Notes: generated from the sequence alone by a model not told the origin. Counted from the stretch's first letter, positions 17,234-25,499 are shown. The stretch: 64,000 nt of DNA from Paraconexibacter sp963727365 (GCA_963727365.1 CAVSFU010000001.1:186001-250000); one strand, 5' to 3'. Made by a program: numbers and translations.

Positions 17234-17239
17234 TAGGCT
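17234..17239 (+). promoter_or_regulatory. Leaderless -10 (TAGGCT) for the NfeD-SPFH operon
   Basis: TAGGCT, 10 bases before the ATG at 17250, between two repeats of CGGGCC/GGCCCG. Confidence 0.45.
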
Positions 17240-17249
17240 GCGGGCCGCA

Positions 17250-17684
17250 ATGGACCTCTGGGTGATCTGGCTTATCGCCGGCGTCGTCTTCGCCGTCGGC
17301 GAGATGGCGACGCTGAGCTTCTTTCTCGCGCCGTTTGCGATCGGCGCCTTCGCGGCGACGCTTGTCGACCTCATCGGGGCCGGCCCGGTCGTCTCGGTGC
17401 CGGTGTTCCTCGTCGTCTCGGCGGGGAGCCTCGCGCTGATGCGGCCGATCGCCCGGCGCCACCGCAGCATGCCGCCGGCGATCCGCACCGGCACCGACGC
17501 GCTGATCGGTCAGAGCGCCGTCGTGCTGGAGCGCATCGCCAACCACGAAGGCGTGGGCTGCGTGCGCATCGGTGGCGAGGTCTGGACCGCTCGCGCGTAT
17601 GACGAAGAGCTGGAGATCGCCGCCGGCGAGAAGGTCCGCGTCATCGAGATCCGGGGCGCGACCGCGCTCGTGTCAGAACTCTAA
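17250..17684 (+). CDS. NfeD-like membrane protein
   Basis: 144 residues: two to three membrane segments (VIWLIAGVVFAVGEMATLSF, VVSVPVFLVVSAGSLALM), then a C-terminal OB-fold domain (IGQSAVVLERIANHEGVGCV, ARAYDEELEIAAGEKVRVIE). This is the short NfeD type. NfeD proteins pair with SPFH/stomatin proteins, and such a gene follows 9 bases downstream, which supports the call. The pair is thought to organise membrane microdomains. Confidence 0.9.
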   Translation: MDLWVIWLIAGVVFAVGEMATLSFFLAPFAIGAFAATLVDLIGAGPVVSVPVFLVVSAGSLALMRPIARRHRSMPPAIRTGTDALIGQSAVVLERIANHEGVGCVRIGGEVWTARAYDEELEIAAGEKVRVIEIRGATALVSEL

Positions 17685-17693
17685 GGAGCCACC

Positions 17694-18593
17694 ATGGGTG
17701 CAGCTATTGCCGGGGGCGTTGTCGTCCTCTTCTTCCTCTACGTCGCCTCGCGGACGGTGCGGATCATCCCGCAGGCCCGTGCCGGCGTCGTCGAGCGCCT
17801 TGGCCGCTACAGCCGCACGCTGCAGCCCGGCCTGACGATCGTCATCCCGTTCATCGACAAGGTCAAGCCGCTGATCGACCTGCGCGAGCAGGTTGTTGCG
17901 TTCCCGCCGCAGCCGGTGATCACCGAGGACAACGTCACCGTCAACATCGACTCCGTCCTCTACTTCACGATCACCGATCCGAAGGCCGCGGCCTACGAGA
18001 TCGCCAACCCACTGCAGGCGATCGAGCAGCTCACCGTCACGACGCTGCGCAACGTGATCGGCGGCATGACGCTGGAGCAGACGCTGACGTCGCGCGACCA
18101 GATCAATGCGCAGCTGCGCATCGTCCTCGACGAGGCGACCGGCAAGTGGGGCATTCGCATCAACCGCGTCGAGCTGAAGGCCGTCGATCCGCCGTCCTCG
18201 ATCCAGGAGGCGATGGAGAAGCAGATGCGCGCCGAGCGCGACCGCCGCGCCACGATCCTCACCGCCGAGGGCGTCAAGCAGTCCCAGATCCTCACGGCTG
18301 AGGGTGAGAAGCAGTCGGCGGTCCTCAAGGCCGAGGGCCAGCGCGAGGCGCAGATTCTCACCGCCGAGGGTCAGGCGAAGGCGATCGACACGGTGTTCAG
18401 CGCGATCCACGCGGGCAAGCCCGACAAGGAGCTGCTGAGCTACCAGTACCTGCAGATGCTGCCGCAGCTCGCGCGGGGCGACGCGAACAAGCTGTTCATC
18501 ATCCCGAGCGAGTTCAACCAGGCGCTGGGCGGACTCGCCAGCGCGGTCGGCAAGCTCGGGCAGGGCGACGGACCGCCCCCGCCGCAGCAGTGA
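17694..18593 (+). CDS. SPFH/stomatin-family protein
   Basis: 299 residues. One N-terminal membrane helix (AGGVVVLFFLYVA), the SPFH domain (RIIPQARAGVVERLGRYSRT, DLREQVVAFPPQPVITEDNV), then an Ala/Glu/Gln repeat coiled coil in which ILTAEGxKQS-like units recur four times (residues ~205-245). This is the stomatin/paraslipin pattern. It starts 9 bases after nfeD with a good AAGGAG site, unlike operon-leading genes here. Its stop overlaps the next start (GTGA). Confidence 0.93.
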   Translation: MGAAIAGGVVVLFFLYVASRTVRIIPQARAGVVERLGRYSRTLQPGLTIVIPFIDKVKPLIDLREQVVAFPPQPVITEDNVTVNIDSVLYFTITDPKAAAYEIANPLQAIEQLTVTTLRNVIGGMTLEQTLTSRDQINAQLRIVLDEATGKWGIRINRVELKAVDPPSSIQEAMEKQMRAERDRRATILTAEGVKQSQILTAEGEKQSAVLKAEGQREAQILTAEGQAKAIDTVFSAIHAGKPDKELLSYQYLQMLPQLARGDANKLFIIPSEFNQALGGLASAVGKLGQGDGPPPPQQ

Positions 18594-19210
18594 TCGACGG
18601 GCGCATCGACGACTACGCGGAGGGGGCCACGACACCGTGGCCCCCCGAGATCGCCGACCTCGACGCGGCGACGCGCTCGGAGCTCGGCCATGCCGCGATG
18701 CTGTCCGGGCCGGTCGTCGGGCGCTTCCTCGAGACGCTGGCGTTCGTGATGCAGCCGCGCCTCGTGCTCGAGATCGGCACGTTCAGCGGTGGCTCGGCGC
18801 TGTGGTTTGCGCGCGGCATGCCGGCTGACGCGCGCCTGGTCACCTGCGAGGTCGACGCCGAGCACGCCGCGTTCGCGCGCGAGCGCCTTGCCGGCGATCC
18901 GCGGATCGAGCTGCGTGAGGGGCCGGCGCTGGAGACGATCGCCTCGCTCGACGGGACGTTCGACCTCGTCTTCATCGACGCCGACAAGGAGGGCTATCCG
19001 GCGTATCTCGACGCGGTGCTGCCGAAGCTCTCCGACCACGGGTTGGTCGTCGCCGACAACATGCTGCGCGGCGGTGCGGTGCTCGAGGACGCGCCCGATC
19101 CCGGCACGGTTGCGATCAAGGCGTACAACCAGCGCGCCGCGTCAGACCCGGCGCTGAGCGCGGTTCTGCTCACCGTGCGGGATGGGCTGTCGTTGATTCG
19201 CAAGGCCTAG
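18590..19210 (+). CDS. Class I SAM-dependent O-methyltransferase
   Basis: 206 residues, related to caffeoyl-CoA/catechol O-methyltransferases. SAM-binding motif I is VLEIGTFSGGSALWFARG, the acidic loop is CEVDAEHAAFARERL, and the metal-binding region is FDLVFIDADKEGYPAYLD ... LVVADNMLRGG. Methyl acceptor unknown. Starts with GTG overlapping the SPFH stop. Confidence 0.88.
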   Translation: MIDGRIDDYAEGATTPWPPEIADLDAATRSELGHAAMLSGPVVGRFLETLAFVMQPRLVLEIGTFSGGSALWFARGMPADARLVTCEVDAEHAAFARERLAGDPRIELREGPALETIASLDGTFDLVFIDADKEGYPAYLDAVLPKLSDHGLVVADNMLRGGAVLEDAPDPGTVAIKAYNQRAASDPALSAVLLTVRDGLSLIRKA

Positions 19211-19213
19211 ACT
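19208..19213 (+). promoter_or_regulatory. Leaderless -10 (TAGACT) for ffh
   Basis: TAGACT overlaps the methyltransferase stop and ends 8 bases before the ffh GTG. Confidence 0.4.
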
Positions 19214-19221
19214 CAGCCTCG

Positions 19222-20559
19222 GTGTTCGACGCCCTCTCAGAGAAGCTCCAGCAGACGCTCGACGACGTCCGCGGCCGCGGCACGCTGACCGAGGACGACA
19301 TCAAGAAGGCGATGCGCGAGATCCGCCTCGCGTTGCTCGAGGCGGACGTCAACTTCAAGGTGGTCAAGGAGTTCACGACCACCGTCCGCGACCGCTGCCT
19401 CGGTGCGGACATCGTCGGGACGCTCAACCCCGGCCAGCAGGTCGTCAAGATCGTCCACGAGGAGCTCGAGGCGCTGATGGGCGGCGCCAGCGCGTCGGTC
19501 TCGTTCTCGCCCCGCCCGCCGACCGTGATCCTGATGGCCGGCCTGCAGGGCTCCGGCAAGACCACCGCGACGGCGAAGCTCGCCAAGCACCTGCAGAAGG
19601 AGCACGGCTCGTCGGTCGCGCTGGCGGCATGCGACGTCTACCGCCCGGCAGCGGTCGACCAGCTCGTCAAGGTCGGCGCCCAAGCAGGTGCCGACGTCTA
19701 CGAGCAGGGGACCGACAAGGACCCCGTCGACATCGCGCGCTGGGCGCTGGACCGTGCCAAGCAGGAGGGCAAGGACGTCCTGATCGTCGACACGTCAGGC
19801 CGCCTGCACGTCGACGAGAAGCTCATGACCGAGCTCGTCAACATCCGCGGGGCGGTCAAGCCACACACGATCCTGCTCGTCGTCGACGCGATGACCGGCC
19901 AGGACGCGGTCAACGTCGCGGAGCAGTTCGCCGCGGCGGTGCAGTTCGACGGCGTTGTGATGTCCAAGCTCGACGGCGACGCGCGTGGTGGCGCGGCGCT
20001 GAGCGTCAAGGCCGTCACCGGCAAGCCGATCCTGTTCGCGTCGACGGGGGAGAAGCTCGATCAGTTCGAGCGCTTCCACCCCGACCGCATGGCCCAGCGG
20101 ATCCTCGGCATGGGCGACGTCATGTCGTTCGTCGAGAAGGCCCAGCAGCAGTTCGACGAGGACGAGGCCGCCGAGCTCGAGCGCAAGCTGCGCCGCGACG
20201 AGTTCACGCTCGAGGACTTCCTCAGCCAGCTGCAGCAGATTCGCAAGATGGGGCCGCTGACGTCGCTGCTGGGCATGCTGCCCGGCTTCTCCGGTCAGCA
20301 GATGAAGAACCTGAAGGTCGACGAGAAGGAGCTCGACCGCATCCAGGCGATCATCCAGTCGATGACGCCGGACGAGCGCCGCGCGCCGGAGATCATCAAG
20401 GGCTCGCGGCGCTTGCGGATCGCCAACGGCTCGGGCACGAACGTGCAGGCGGTCAACCACCTGATCAAGCAGTTCGGCCAGATGCGCAAGCTGATGAAGC
20501 AGGTCGGCAAGGGCCGCATGCCGGACATGCAAGCGCTGATGCGCCAGGCAGGCCGCTGA
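19222..20559 (+). CDS. ffh: Signal recognition particle protein Ffh
   Basis: 445 residues. NG domain: AGLQGSGKTTATAKLAKHL, ACDVYRPAAVDQL, VDTSGRLHVDEKL, STGEKLDQFERFHPDRMA. Methionine-rich M domain: RKMGPLTSLLGMLPGF, GSRRLRIANGSGTNVQ and a C-terminus rich in Met/Lys (FGQMRKLMKQVGKGRMPDMQ). Ffh binds signal sequences and 4.5S RNA and docks with FtsY. Intact and full length. Confidence 0.97.
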   Translation: MFDALSEKLQQTLDDVRGRGTLTEDDIKKAMREIRLALLEADVNFKVVKEFTTTVRDRCLGADIVGTLNPGQQVVKIVHEELEALMGGASASVSFSPRPPTVILMAGLQGSGKTTATAKLAKHLQKEHGSSVALAACDVYRPAAVDQLVKVGAQAGADVYEQGTDKDPVDIARWALDRAKQEGKDVLIVDTSGRLHVDEKLMTELVNIRGAVKPHTILLVVDAMTGQDAVNVAEQFAAAVQFDGVVMSKLDGDARGGAALSVKAVTGKPILFASTGEKLDQFERFHPDRMAQRILGMGDVMSFVEKAQQQFDEDEAAELERKLRRDEFTLEDFLSQLQQIRKMGPLTSLLGMLPGFSGQQMKNLKVDEKELDRIQAIIQSMTPDERRAPEIIKGSRRLRIANGSGTNVQAVNHLIKQFGQMRKLMKQVGKGRMPDMQALMRQAGR

Positions 20560-20669
20560 GCCGGCGCCTCGCCGCCGCTGCCGTCGTCCTCGGCCCTCGA
20601 AGTGCCGAGCACGCCTTCGGGCCTGCGTCCTCGGCAGCGACGACGATGCGCTCGGCTTTAATAAGCCGC

Positions 20670-20675
20670 TACCCT
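20670..20675 (+). promoter_or_regulatory. Leaderless -10 (TACCCT) for the rpsP operon
   Basis: TACCCT ends 10 bases before the rpsP ATG. The 110 bases between ffh and this box hold an imperfect GC hairpin near 20,592-20,622 and no gene. Confidence 0.45.
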
Positions 20676-20685
20676 CTCCCGGCCA

Positions 20686-20925
20686 ATGATTCGACTTCGA
20701 CTGACCCGCGTCGGCGGGAAGAAGGACCCCGTGTGGCGCGTCGTCGTCGCCGATCAGCGCTCGCCGCGTGACGGACGCGTGCTCGAGACGGTCGGCCAGT
20801 ACAACGCGCAGACCGATCCCTCGACGATCGTCCTCAAGGAGGACCGCATCCGCGAGTGGCTCGACAAGGGCGCCCAGCCCACCAGCACCGTCAAGAAGCT
20901 CCTGCGCACGCAGGGCATCGTCTAG
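20686..20925 (+). CDS. rpsP: Ribosomal protein S16
   Basis: 79 residues: IRLRLTRVGGKKDPVWRVVV ... RDGRVLETVGQYNAQ, the S16 signature, with a short C-terminus. S16 is an early 30S assembly protein. It heads the classic rpsP-khpA-rimM-trmD-rplS cluster. Confidence 0.97.
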   Translation: MIRLRLTRVGGKKDPVWRVVVADQRSPRDGRVLETVGQYNAQTDPSTIVLKEDRIREWLDKGAQPTSTVKKLLRTQGIV

Positions 20926-20931
20926 CCCCCG

Positions 20932-21165
20932 TTGCAAGACCTCCTCGACTACCTCGCGCGCCAGCTCGTCGGGGATCCCGAGGCGGTCAGCGTCGAGCGC
21001 TTCGAGGAGGACGACGGCACCGTCGTGCTCGAGCTGTCCGTGGCCGACGACGACTACGGCCGTGTCATCGGCAAGGGCGGACGCACCGCGCACGCACTGC
21101 GCACCGTCGTCAAGGCCGCCGCCGTCCGCGAGGACTGCCGCGTTCTCGTCGACATCGTTGACTGA
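20932..21165 (+). CDS. khpA: KH-domain RNA-binding protein KhpA
   Basis: 77 residues from TTG. The KH core is DDYGRVIGKGGRTAHALRTVVKAAA, with the GxxG loop GKGG. KhpA (YlqC) works with Jag/KhpB to bind RNA in Gram-positive bacteria. Located between rpsP and rimM as in most Firmicutes and Actinobacteria. Its end overlaps the rimM start by 8 bases. Confidence 0.93.
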   Translation: MQDLLDYLARQLVGDPEAVSVERFEEDDGTVVLELSVADDDYGRVIGKGGRTAHALRTVVKAAAVREDCRVLVDIVD

Positions 21166-21628
21166 GTGGCTTCCGGCCGGCCGTGTCGGCCGGCCGCATG
21201 GGCTCGACGGATCGTTCTACGTGACGCGCCCGCGTCATCAGCTGCTCGTCGACGGCCGCACGCTGAGGGTCGGCGAGGTTGAGGCGACGATCGTCCGCCG
21301 CGCGGGCACCGACGCGCGTCCGATCATCCGCCTATCGGTGACCCCGGACCGCGATGCGGTGGAGGCGCTGCGCGGCAGCGACCTCTTCGCCCGTCGCGCC
21401 GATGCGCCGCCGCTTCAGGAGGGCGAGTACTGGGCCGAGCAGCTCGAGGGCTGTCGCGTGGTCGACGGCGAGCGCGAGATCGGCGTCGTGACGCGACTGG
21501 TGAACCTGCCGTCGTGCGACGTGCTGGAGGTCGGCGAGCTGATGATCCCAATGGTTCGTGACGCCGTGCGCTCGATCGACGTGGAAGCCCGCGTCATCGA
21601 CGTGGATCTAGGGTTCCTTCCCGACTGA
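21158..21628 (+). CDS. rimM: Ribosome maturation factor RimM
   Basis: 156 residues. I chose TTG 21158 because it gives MTEWLPAGRVGRPHGLDGSF, the RimM N-terminus; the GTG at 21166 is out of frame. RimM assists 30S head assembly and binds S19. The PRC-barrel half is seen as YWAEQLEGCRVVDGEREIGV, with a C-terminal DVDLGFLPD. Overlaps khpA by 8 bases and trmD by one base. A GC hairpin at 21,175-21,195 lies just inside the coding start. Confidence 0.9.
   Translation: MTEWLPAGRVGRPHGLDGSFYVTRPRHQLLVDGRTLRVGEVEATIVRRAGTDARPIIRLSVTPDRDAVEALRGSDLFARRADAPPLQEGEYWAEQLEGCRVVDGEREIGVVTRLVNLPSCDVLEVGELMIPMVRDAVRSIDVEARVIDVDLGFLPD
21175..21195 (+). repeat. GGCCGGCC inverted repeat at the rimM start
   Basis: GGCCGGCC (21175-21182), loop GTGTC, GGCCGGCC (21188-21195). 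An 8-bp all-GC stem beginning 17 bases into rimM, where it could limit initiation at the TTG. It also encodes PAGRVGRP, which RimM needs, so it may be only a coding by-product. Confidence 0.5.
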
Positions 21629-22302
21629 TGCAACTCGACGTCGTCACGCTCTTCCCCGACTGGTTCGACTGGTTTCGCAGCCAGCGCCACGTTGCCAACG
21701 CGACGCGCGGCGGCCTGGACCTGCGCACGCTCAACCCGCGCGATCACACGCCGCTGTCCGGCGGCCAGGTCGACGACACGCCGTTCGGCGGTGGCGCGGG
21801 GATGGTGCTGCGCGTCGACGTCATGGACGCCGCGCTGCGCGGGTTCTACAACCAGGACCCGGTCGACCTGCGCTCGCAGCGACGCGTGATCGCGCTGATC
21901 CCCGGCGGGCGGATGCTCGACGACGCCTACGTCGACGAGCTTGCCGGCGAGCCTGCGATCACGCTGCTGTGCGGCCGCTACGAGGGCTTCGACGAGCGGA
22001 TCGTCCAGCACTTCGCGTCGGACACGCTGTCGGTCGGTCGCTACGTGCTGTCCGGTGGCGAGCTGGCGGCGATGATCGTCATGGACGCGGTGATCCGCAA
22101 GATGCCCGGCGCGCTGGGGCACGCGGAGTCGGCGGTCGAGGAGTCCTTCAGCGCCGCGCTCGGTGGCAATCCGGAGTACCCGCATTACACGCGGCCGGCC
22201 GATTACCGCGGATGGAGCGTGCCCGACGTGCTGCTCTCGGGGCACCACGAGGAGATCCGCAACTGGCGCCGCGCGCGCAGCGTCGAGCGCGGCGGCGGCT
22301 AG
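21628..22302 (+). CDS. trmD: tRNA (guanine37-N1)-methyltransferase
   Basis: 224 residues. The SPOUT knot is visible in LLCGRYEGFDERIVQHFASD and SVGRYVLSGGELAAMIVMDA, and the C-terminal domain in GHAESAVEESFS ... PHYTRPADYRGWSVPDVLLSGHH. TrmD methylates G37 of tRNAs reading CNN codons and prevents frameshifts. ATG overlaps the rimM TGA. Confidence 0.96.
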   Translation: MQLDVVTLFPDWFDWFRSQRHVANATRGGLDLRTLNPRDHTPLSGGQVDDTPFGGGAGMVLRVDVMDAALRGFYNQDPVDLRSQRRVIALIPGGRMLDDAYVDELAGEPAITLLCGRYEGFDERIVQHFASDTLSVGRYVLSGGELAAMIVMDAVIRKMPGALGHAESAVEESFSAALGGNPEYPHYTRPADYRGWSVPDVLLSGHHEEIRNWRRARSVERGGG

Positions 22303-22342
22303 GGCCGGACGACTGACGCGGCATCCGCGGACCCCTCTCCGC

Positions 22343-22348
22343 TACCAT
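22343..22348 (+). promoter_or_regulatory. Candidate -10 (TACCAT) upstream of rplS
   Basis: TACCAT about 66 bases before the rplS ATG. Unlike most genes here, rplS would then have a leader of ~60 bases, which could bind L19 or fold. No obvious Shine-Dalgarno. Confidence 0.3.
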
Positions 22349-22414
22349 CGACGGTCGCGCCGCGGGCCGCATCATCTTCGCGTCCGCGCCTGTCCAGTCT
22401 CTCCCTCTTTTGCC

Positions 22415-23050
22415 ATGAGCACCGTTATCGACACCCTCGAGCGCGCACAGCTGCGCCGCGTCCCCAACTTCAGCCCAGGTGACCGCGTCAAGGTCCACTT
22501 CCAGGTCATCGAGGGGACGCGCAAGCGCACCCAGGTGTTCGAGGGCATCGTGATCAAGCGCCAGGGCAGCGGCGCCCGTGAGACGTTCACGGTGCGCAAG
22601 CAGTCGTTCGGCGTCGGCGTGGAGCGCACGTTCCCCGTGCACTCGCCGAAGATCGAGAAGATCGAGGTCGCCGCACGCGGCGACGTGCGGCGCGCGAAGC
22701 TCTACTACCTGCGCGATCGCGTCGGCAAGCGTGCTCGCGTCCGCGAGCGCCGCTATGTCGGCCCGGAGGAGACCGTGCAGCCGGGTCTGCTCAACGATCC
22801 CGTCGCGCAGGCGGAGGCCGAGGCTGCAGAGGCCGCCGCATCCGGCGCGACCGACGCATCCGGCGAGACCGTTGCCGAGGCGGACGTCGTGACGCCCGAG
22901 CAGGCCGTCGAGATCGCCGAGGCCACCGAGGCCGAGGCTGCTGACGCGCCGGCCGATGAGGCCGCCGATGCTCCGGCCGATGAGGCACCCGCTGCCGAGG
23001 CGCCCGCCGAGGAGCCGGCCGCCGAGGCCGACGGCGACCCCAAGGCGTGA
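22415..23050 (+). CDS. rplS: Ribosomal protein L19 with long Ala/Glu/Pro tail
   Basis: 211 residues. The first ~120 are ordinary L19 (RRVPNFSPGDRVKVHFQVIE, RQGSGARETFTVRKQSFGVG, AKLYYLRDRVGKRARVRERR), which sits at the 30S-50S interface. The last ~90 residues are low-complexity, built of Ala, Glu, Asp and Pro (repeats such as ADAPADEA), and strongly acidic. This tail is absent from E. coli L19. Stop overlaps the lepB GTG (GTGA). Confidence 0.95.
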   Translation: MSTVIDTLERAQLRRVPNFSPGDRVKVHFQVIEGTRKRTQVFEGIVIKRQGSGARETFTVRKQSFGVGVERTFPVHSPKIEKIEVAARGDVRRAKLYYLRDRVGKRARVRERRYVGPEETVQPGLLNDPVAQAEAEAAEAAASGATDASGETVAEADVVTPEQAVEIAEATEAEAADAPADEAADAPADEAPAAEAPAEEPAAEADGDPKA

Positions 23051-23655
23051 GCAAAGGCCAGAAGTCCGCGGCGAGCTCGCTCATCGAGCTCGTCGTCATC
23101 GTTGCCGTCGCACTTGGCCTCGCGCTCGGCATCCAGGCCTTCCTCGTCAAGCCGTACCGCATCCCGAGCGAGTCGATGGTGCCGACCCTCAAGGTCGGCC
23201 AGCGCGTGCTCGTCAACCGCATCAGCAACCGCTTCGGCGATCCGAGCGTGGGGGACATCGTCGTCTTCCACCCGCCGACCGGTGCGGAGAACCACGTCTG
23301 CGGCGAGCCCAACAAGCAGGCCAACCGGCCATGCGCCAAGGCGACGCCCGACAAAGCGGACGTCAACTTCATCAAGCGCATCGTCGCCGGGCCGGGTGAC
23401 ACGGTCGCGGTTCGCGACGGGCACGTGATCCGCAACGGCAAGCGCCAAAGCGAGTCGTTCATCAAGGCCTGCGGTGAGGGCGACGGTTGCAACCTCACGA
23501 CGCCGATCACGATTCCGCCCGAGCACTACTTCATGATGGGCGACAATCGTGGAGAGTCCGACGACAGCCGCTTCTGGGGACCCGTACCTCGCGATTGGAT
23601 CATCGGACCCGCCTTCTTCACCTACTGGCCACCCAAACGAATCGGCTTCCTCTGA
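23047..23655 (+). CDS. lepB: Signal peptidase I
   Basis: 202 residues. One N-terminal membrane helix (SLIELVVIVAVALGLALGI), catalytic Ser in YRIPSESMVPTL, catalytic Lys in VNFIKRIVAGPGD, and box E MGDNRGESDDSRFWGPVP. It releases Sec/Tat pre-proteins on the outer membrane face. Standard rplS-lepB-rnhB order. Confidence 0.95.
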   Translation: MSKGQKSAASSLIELVVIVAVALGLALGIQAFLVKPYRIPSESMVPTLKVGQRVLVNRISNRFGDPSVGDIVVFHPPTGAENHVCGEPNKQANRPCAKATPDKADVNFIKRIVAGPGDTVAVRDGHVIRNGKRQSESFIKACGEGDGCNLTTPITIPPEHYFMMGDNRGESDDSRFWGPVPRDWIIGPAFFTYWPPKRIGFL

Positions 23656-23656
23656 G

Positions 23657-24511
23657 GTGACCGCCTCGCGGCGCCCGACACCACCCGGCCCGATCGCCGT
23701 ACCACCAGTACGGCTCACGGACCGCGCGGCGCCGGGCATCCACGATCCGGCCCCCTCAGCCGAGCCCTCTGACGCCGCGCCCGAGGCTGCGCCCGCCGCC
23801 GCGGCCGACGCGACTTCGGCTCCCGCCAAATCCAGCTCGGCCAAGCGCCGCGCCGCGCGCCGCCGCCGCACCGGCCGCAAGCTCTTCCAGTTCGACCGCC
23901 GCCTGGGCGTCCGCTACGTCGCCGGCGCCGACGAGGCCGGTCGCGGCTGCCTCGCAGGCCCGCTCGCTGCCGCCGCCGTCCTCTTTGACCTGCATGCGCT
24001 CGGCGTGCGCGAGGTACGCGCGTTGTCGGCGCTCAACGACTCAAAGCAGCACAACGCCGAGATGCGCGAGCTGCTCTACCCGATCGTGATGCGCACCGCG
24101 CTCAAGGTCTGCGTCGTGTCGCGTTGCGCCCCGGCGCTGGATGAGCGCGGCTTGCACCGCACGAACCTGCAGGCGCTCTCCGACGCCTTGCGGCGTGTCA
24201 CGGCGGGTCAACGTCCCGGCGAGGTCCTCTGTCTCGTCGACGGCTTCCGCGTTCCGGACGTCGGCCACGAGCAGCGCGCGATCGTCGAGGGCGACGCCAC
24301 CAGCGCCGCGATCGCCGCCGCGTCGATCATCGCGAAGGTCTCACGCGACCGCTTCATGCACCGTGCCGACGTCCGTCATCCGGGGTGGGACTTCGCGACG
24401 CACGTCGGCTACTCAACGCCCGAGCACCGCGACGCGATCCAGCGCATCGGCGTCTCGCCGCTGCACCGGATGAGCTTTCAGTCGACGGCGTACCAGCAGC
24501 TCGCGCTCTAG
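23657..24511 (+). CDS. rnhB: Ribonuclease HII with basic N-terminal extension
   Basis: 284 residues from GTG 23657, one base after the lepB stop codon. The catalytic core begins near residue 80 with VAGADEAGRGCLAGPLAAAAV (the D and E of the DEDD set), continues SALNDSKQ, CLVDGFRVPD and ASIIAKVSRDRFM, and ends HVGYSTPEHRDAIQRIGVSPLHR. It cleaves RNA in RNA/DNA hybrids and single ribonucleotides. The first ~75 residues are Pro/Ala-rich followed by a very basic patch (SAKRRAARRRRTGRK), which may bind nucleic acid or may reflect a wrong start. Confidence 0.93.
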   Translation: MTASRRPTPPGPIAVPPVRLTDRAAPGIHDPAPSAEPSDAAPEAAPAAAADATSAPAKSSSAKRRAARRRRTGRKLFQFDRRLGVRYVAGADEAGRGCLAGPLAAAAVLFDLHALGVREVRALSALNDSKQHNAEMRELLYPIVMRTALKVCVVSRCAPALDERGLHRTNLQALSDALRRVTAGQRPGEVLCLVDGFRVPDVGHEQRAIVEGDATSAAIAAASIIAKVSRDRFMHRADVRHPGWDFATHVGYSTPEHRDAIQRIGVSPLHRMSFQSTAYQQLAL

Positions 24512-24696
24512 CGCACCCACCACAGCCAGCGTCGCCGGCGCTCTTCTCGCGCCTCCTGCTCAGCGGCGATCTGCTTGAGGATCTCGACGCCTCGCATGGT
24601 TCTCGCACGGCGCTCGAGGTGCCGCTGGTGCCGTTCGCGATCCATCGCGATGAGGTCGACGCGGGGATGCAAGTCGGGGGCGGGGTCACTGCTCAT
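24508..24696 (-). CDS. Small highly charged protein
   Basis: 62 residues, MSSDPAPDLHPRVDLIAMDR ... EQEAREERRRRWLWWVR, ending in a basic-aromatic tail that could touch membrane or RNA. Its ATG overlaps the stop of the gene upstream (24686) by 11 bases. Convergent with rnhB, overlapping its stop. Function unknown. Confidence 0.55.
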   Translation of the reverse strand: MSSDPAPDLHPRVDLIAMDRERHQRHLERRARTMRGVEILKQIAAEQEAREERRRRWLWWVR

Positions 24697-25069
24697 GCTG
24701 GCCTGCAGGGTACGCAAGTCGTCGGAGTCGGTCCACCTCGCGGGCGAGGCCCGACACCGTTGCGTCGAGGTCGTCGACGTCGCCCTGCAACTCCTCGACG
24801 TTCGCGGCAGTCACTCGCGGCACGGCGGGCTCGTAGCGGACGCCCGTCGTCGACAGCTCGACCGGCAACCGCCCCTGCGCTGCCCGCGTGACGATGGTGA
24901 CCACCGCGATCGCAACCGCGAGCAACGCCAACGTACGTTCGGCATGAAGCAGCACCCCGGATCCGAGCGCGAGGCCGGGAAGCCGCGCAGGCGCGCCCTC
25001 GACGAGGCTGATCGCCACGGCGACGCCCACGACAAGCGGGGCAAGGCACAGACCGGCGAGCGCTCTCAG
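24686..25069 (-). CDS. Small membrane protein with C-terminal coiled coil
   Basis: About 127 residues. Two hydrophobic segments (CLAPLVVGVAVAISLVEGA and LALLAVAIAVVTIVTRAA) precede a soluble tail with heptads (VEELQGDVDDLDATVSGLAREVDRLRRL). No ATG/GTG/TTG exists near the expected start. CTG 25069, which overlaps the yraN stop, gives the best length; GTG 25030 is the alternative. Function unknown, probably in an operon with yraN. Confidence 0.55.
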   Translation of the reverse strand: MRALAGLCLAPLVVGVAVAISLVEGAPARLPGLALGSGVLLHAERTLALLAVAIAVVTIVTRAAQGRLPVELSTTGVRYEPAVPRVTAANVEELQGDVDDLDATVSGLAREVDRLRRLAYPAGQHEQ

Positions 25070-25485
25070 AACGCGCCCTCCAAATGGTCGACGCTGACAA
25101 GGCGGCCGCGAGCGTCGATCACCACGGCGACCGCGTCGAAACGAAGCTCGAGGCCACGCGGGCGCTCGGTGACGTCCGCGAGGTAGGCGGCGGCCATGCG
25201 CCGCACCTGCGTGCGCTTGCGCTCGTGCAGCGAGCGCCAGGGGTCCAACCCGGGCGCGGCGCGCTGCGTCTTGACTTCGATGAACACGAGCGTGTCGTCG
25301 TTGCGCGCGACGACGTCGAGCTCGCCGAAGCGCGTGCGGTGATTGCGCGCGACGATCTCGTAGCCAAGCCGTTCGAGATGCTCGACGGCGAACGCCTCGC
25401 CGGCGAGCGCCAGCGCGCGTCGCGCATCGTTGCCGCGGCCCGCTTGCGAGCCGATCGCAGATGGAGGGGAGGAGGGGTCGTACAT
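25066..25485 (-). CDS. yraN: YraN/UPF0102 endonuclease-like protein
   Basis: 139 residues. Restriction-endonuclease-like fold: AFAVEHLERLGYEIVARNHR, then GELDVVARNDDTLVFIEVKTQ (the GExDxxx...vfvEVK motif) and ERKRTQVRRMAAAYL. The family commonly sits between rnhB and comM, exactly where it lies here. A TAGCGT hexamer is 8 bases before its ATG. Confidence 0.92.
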   Translation of the reverse strand: MYDPSSPPSAIGSQAGRGNDARRALALAGEAFAVEHLERLGYEIVARNHRTRFGELDVVARNDDTLVFIEVKTQRAAPGLDPWRSLHERKRTQVRRMAAAYLADVTERPRGLELRFDAVAVVIDARGRLVSVDHLEGAF

Positions 25486-25493
25486 CGCCGGCG

Positions 25494-25499
25494 ACGCTA
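25494..25499 (-). promoter_or_regulatory. Leaderless -10 (TAGCGT) for yraN
   Basis: Minus-strand TAGCGT, 8 bases before the yraN ATG. The rest of 25,500-25,653 holds no gene that I can see and is the original yraN-comM divergent spacer. Confidence 0.45.
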
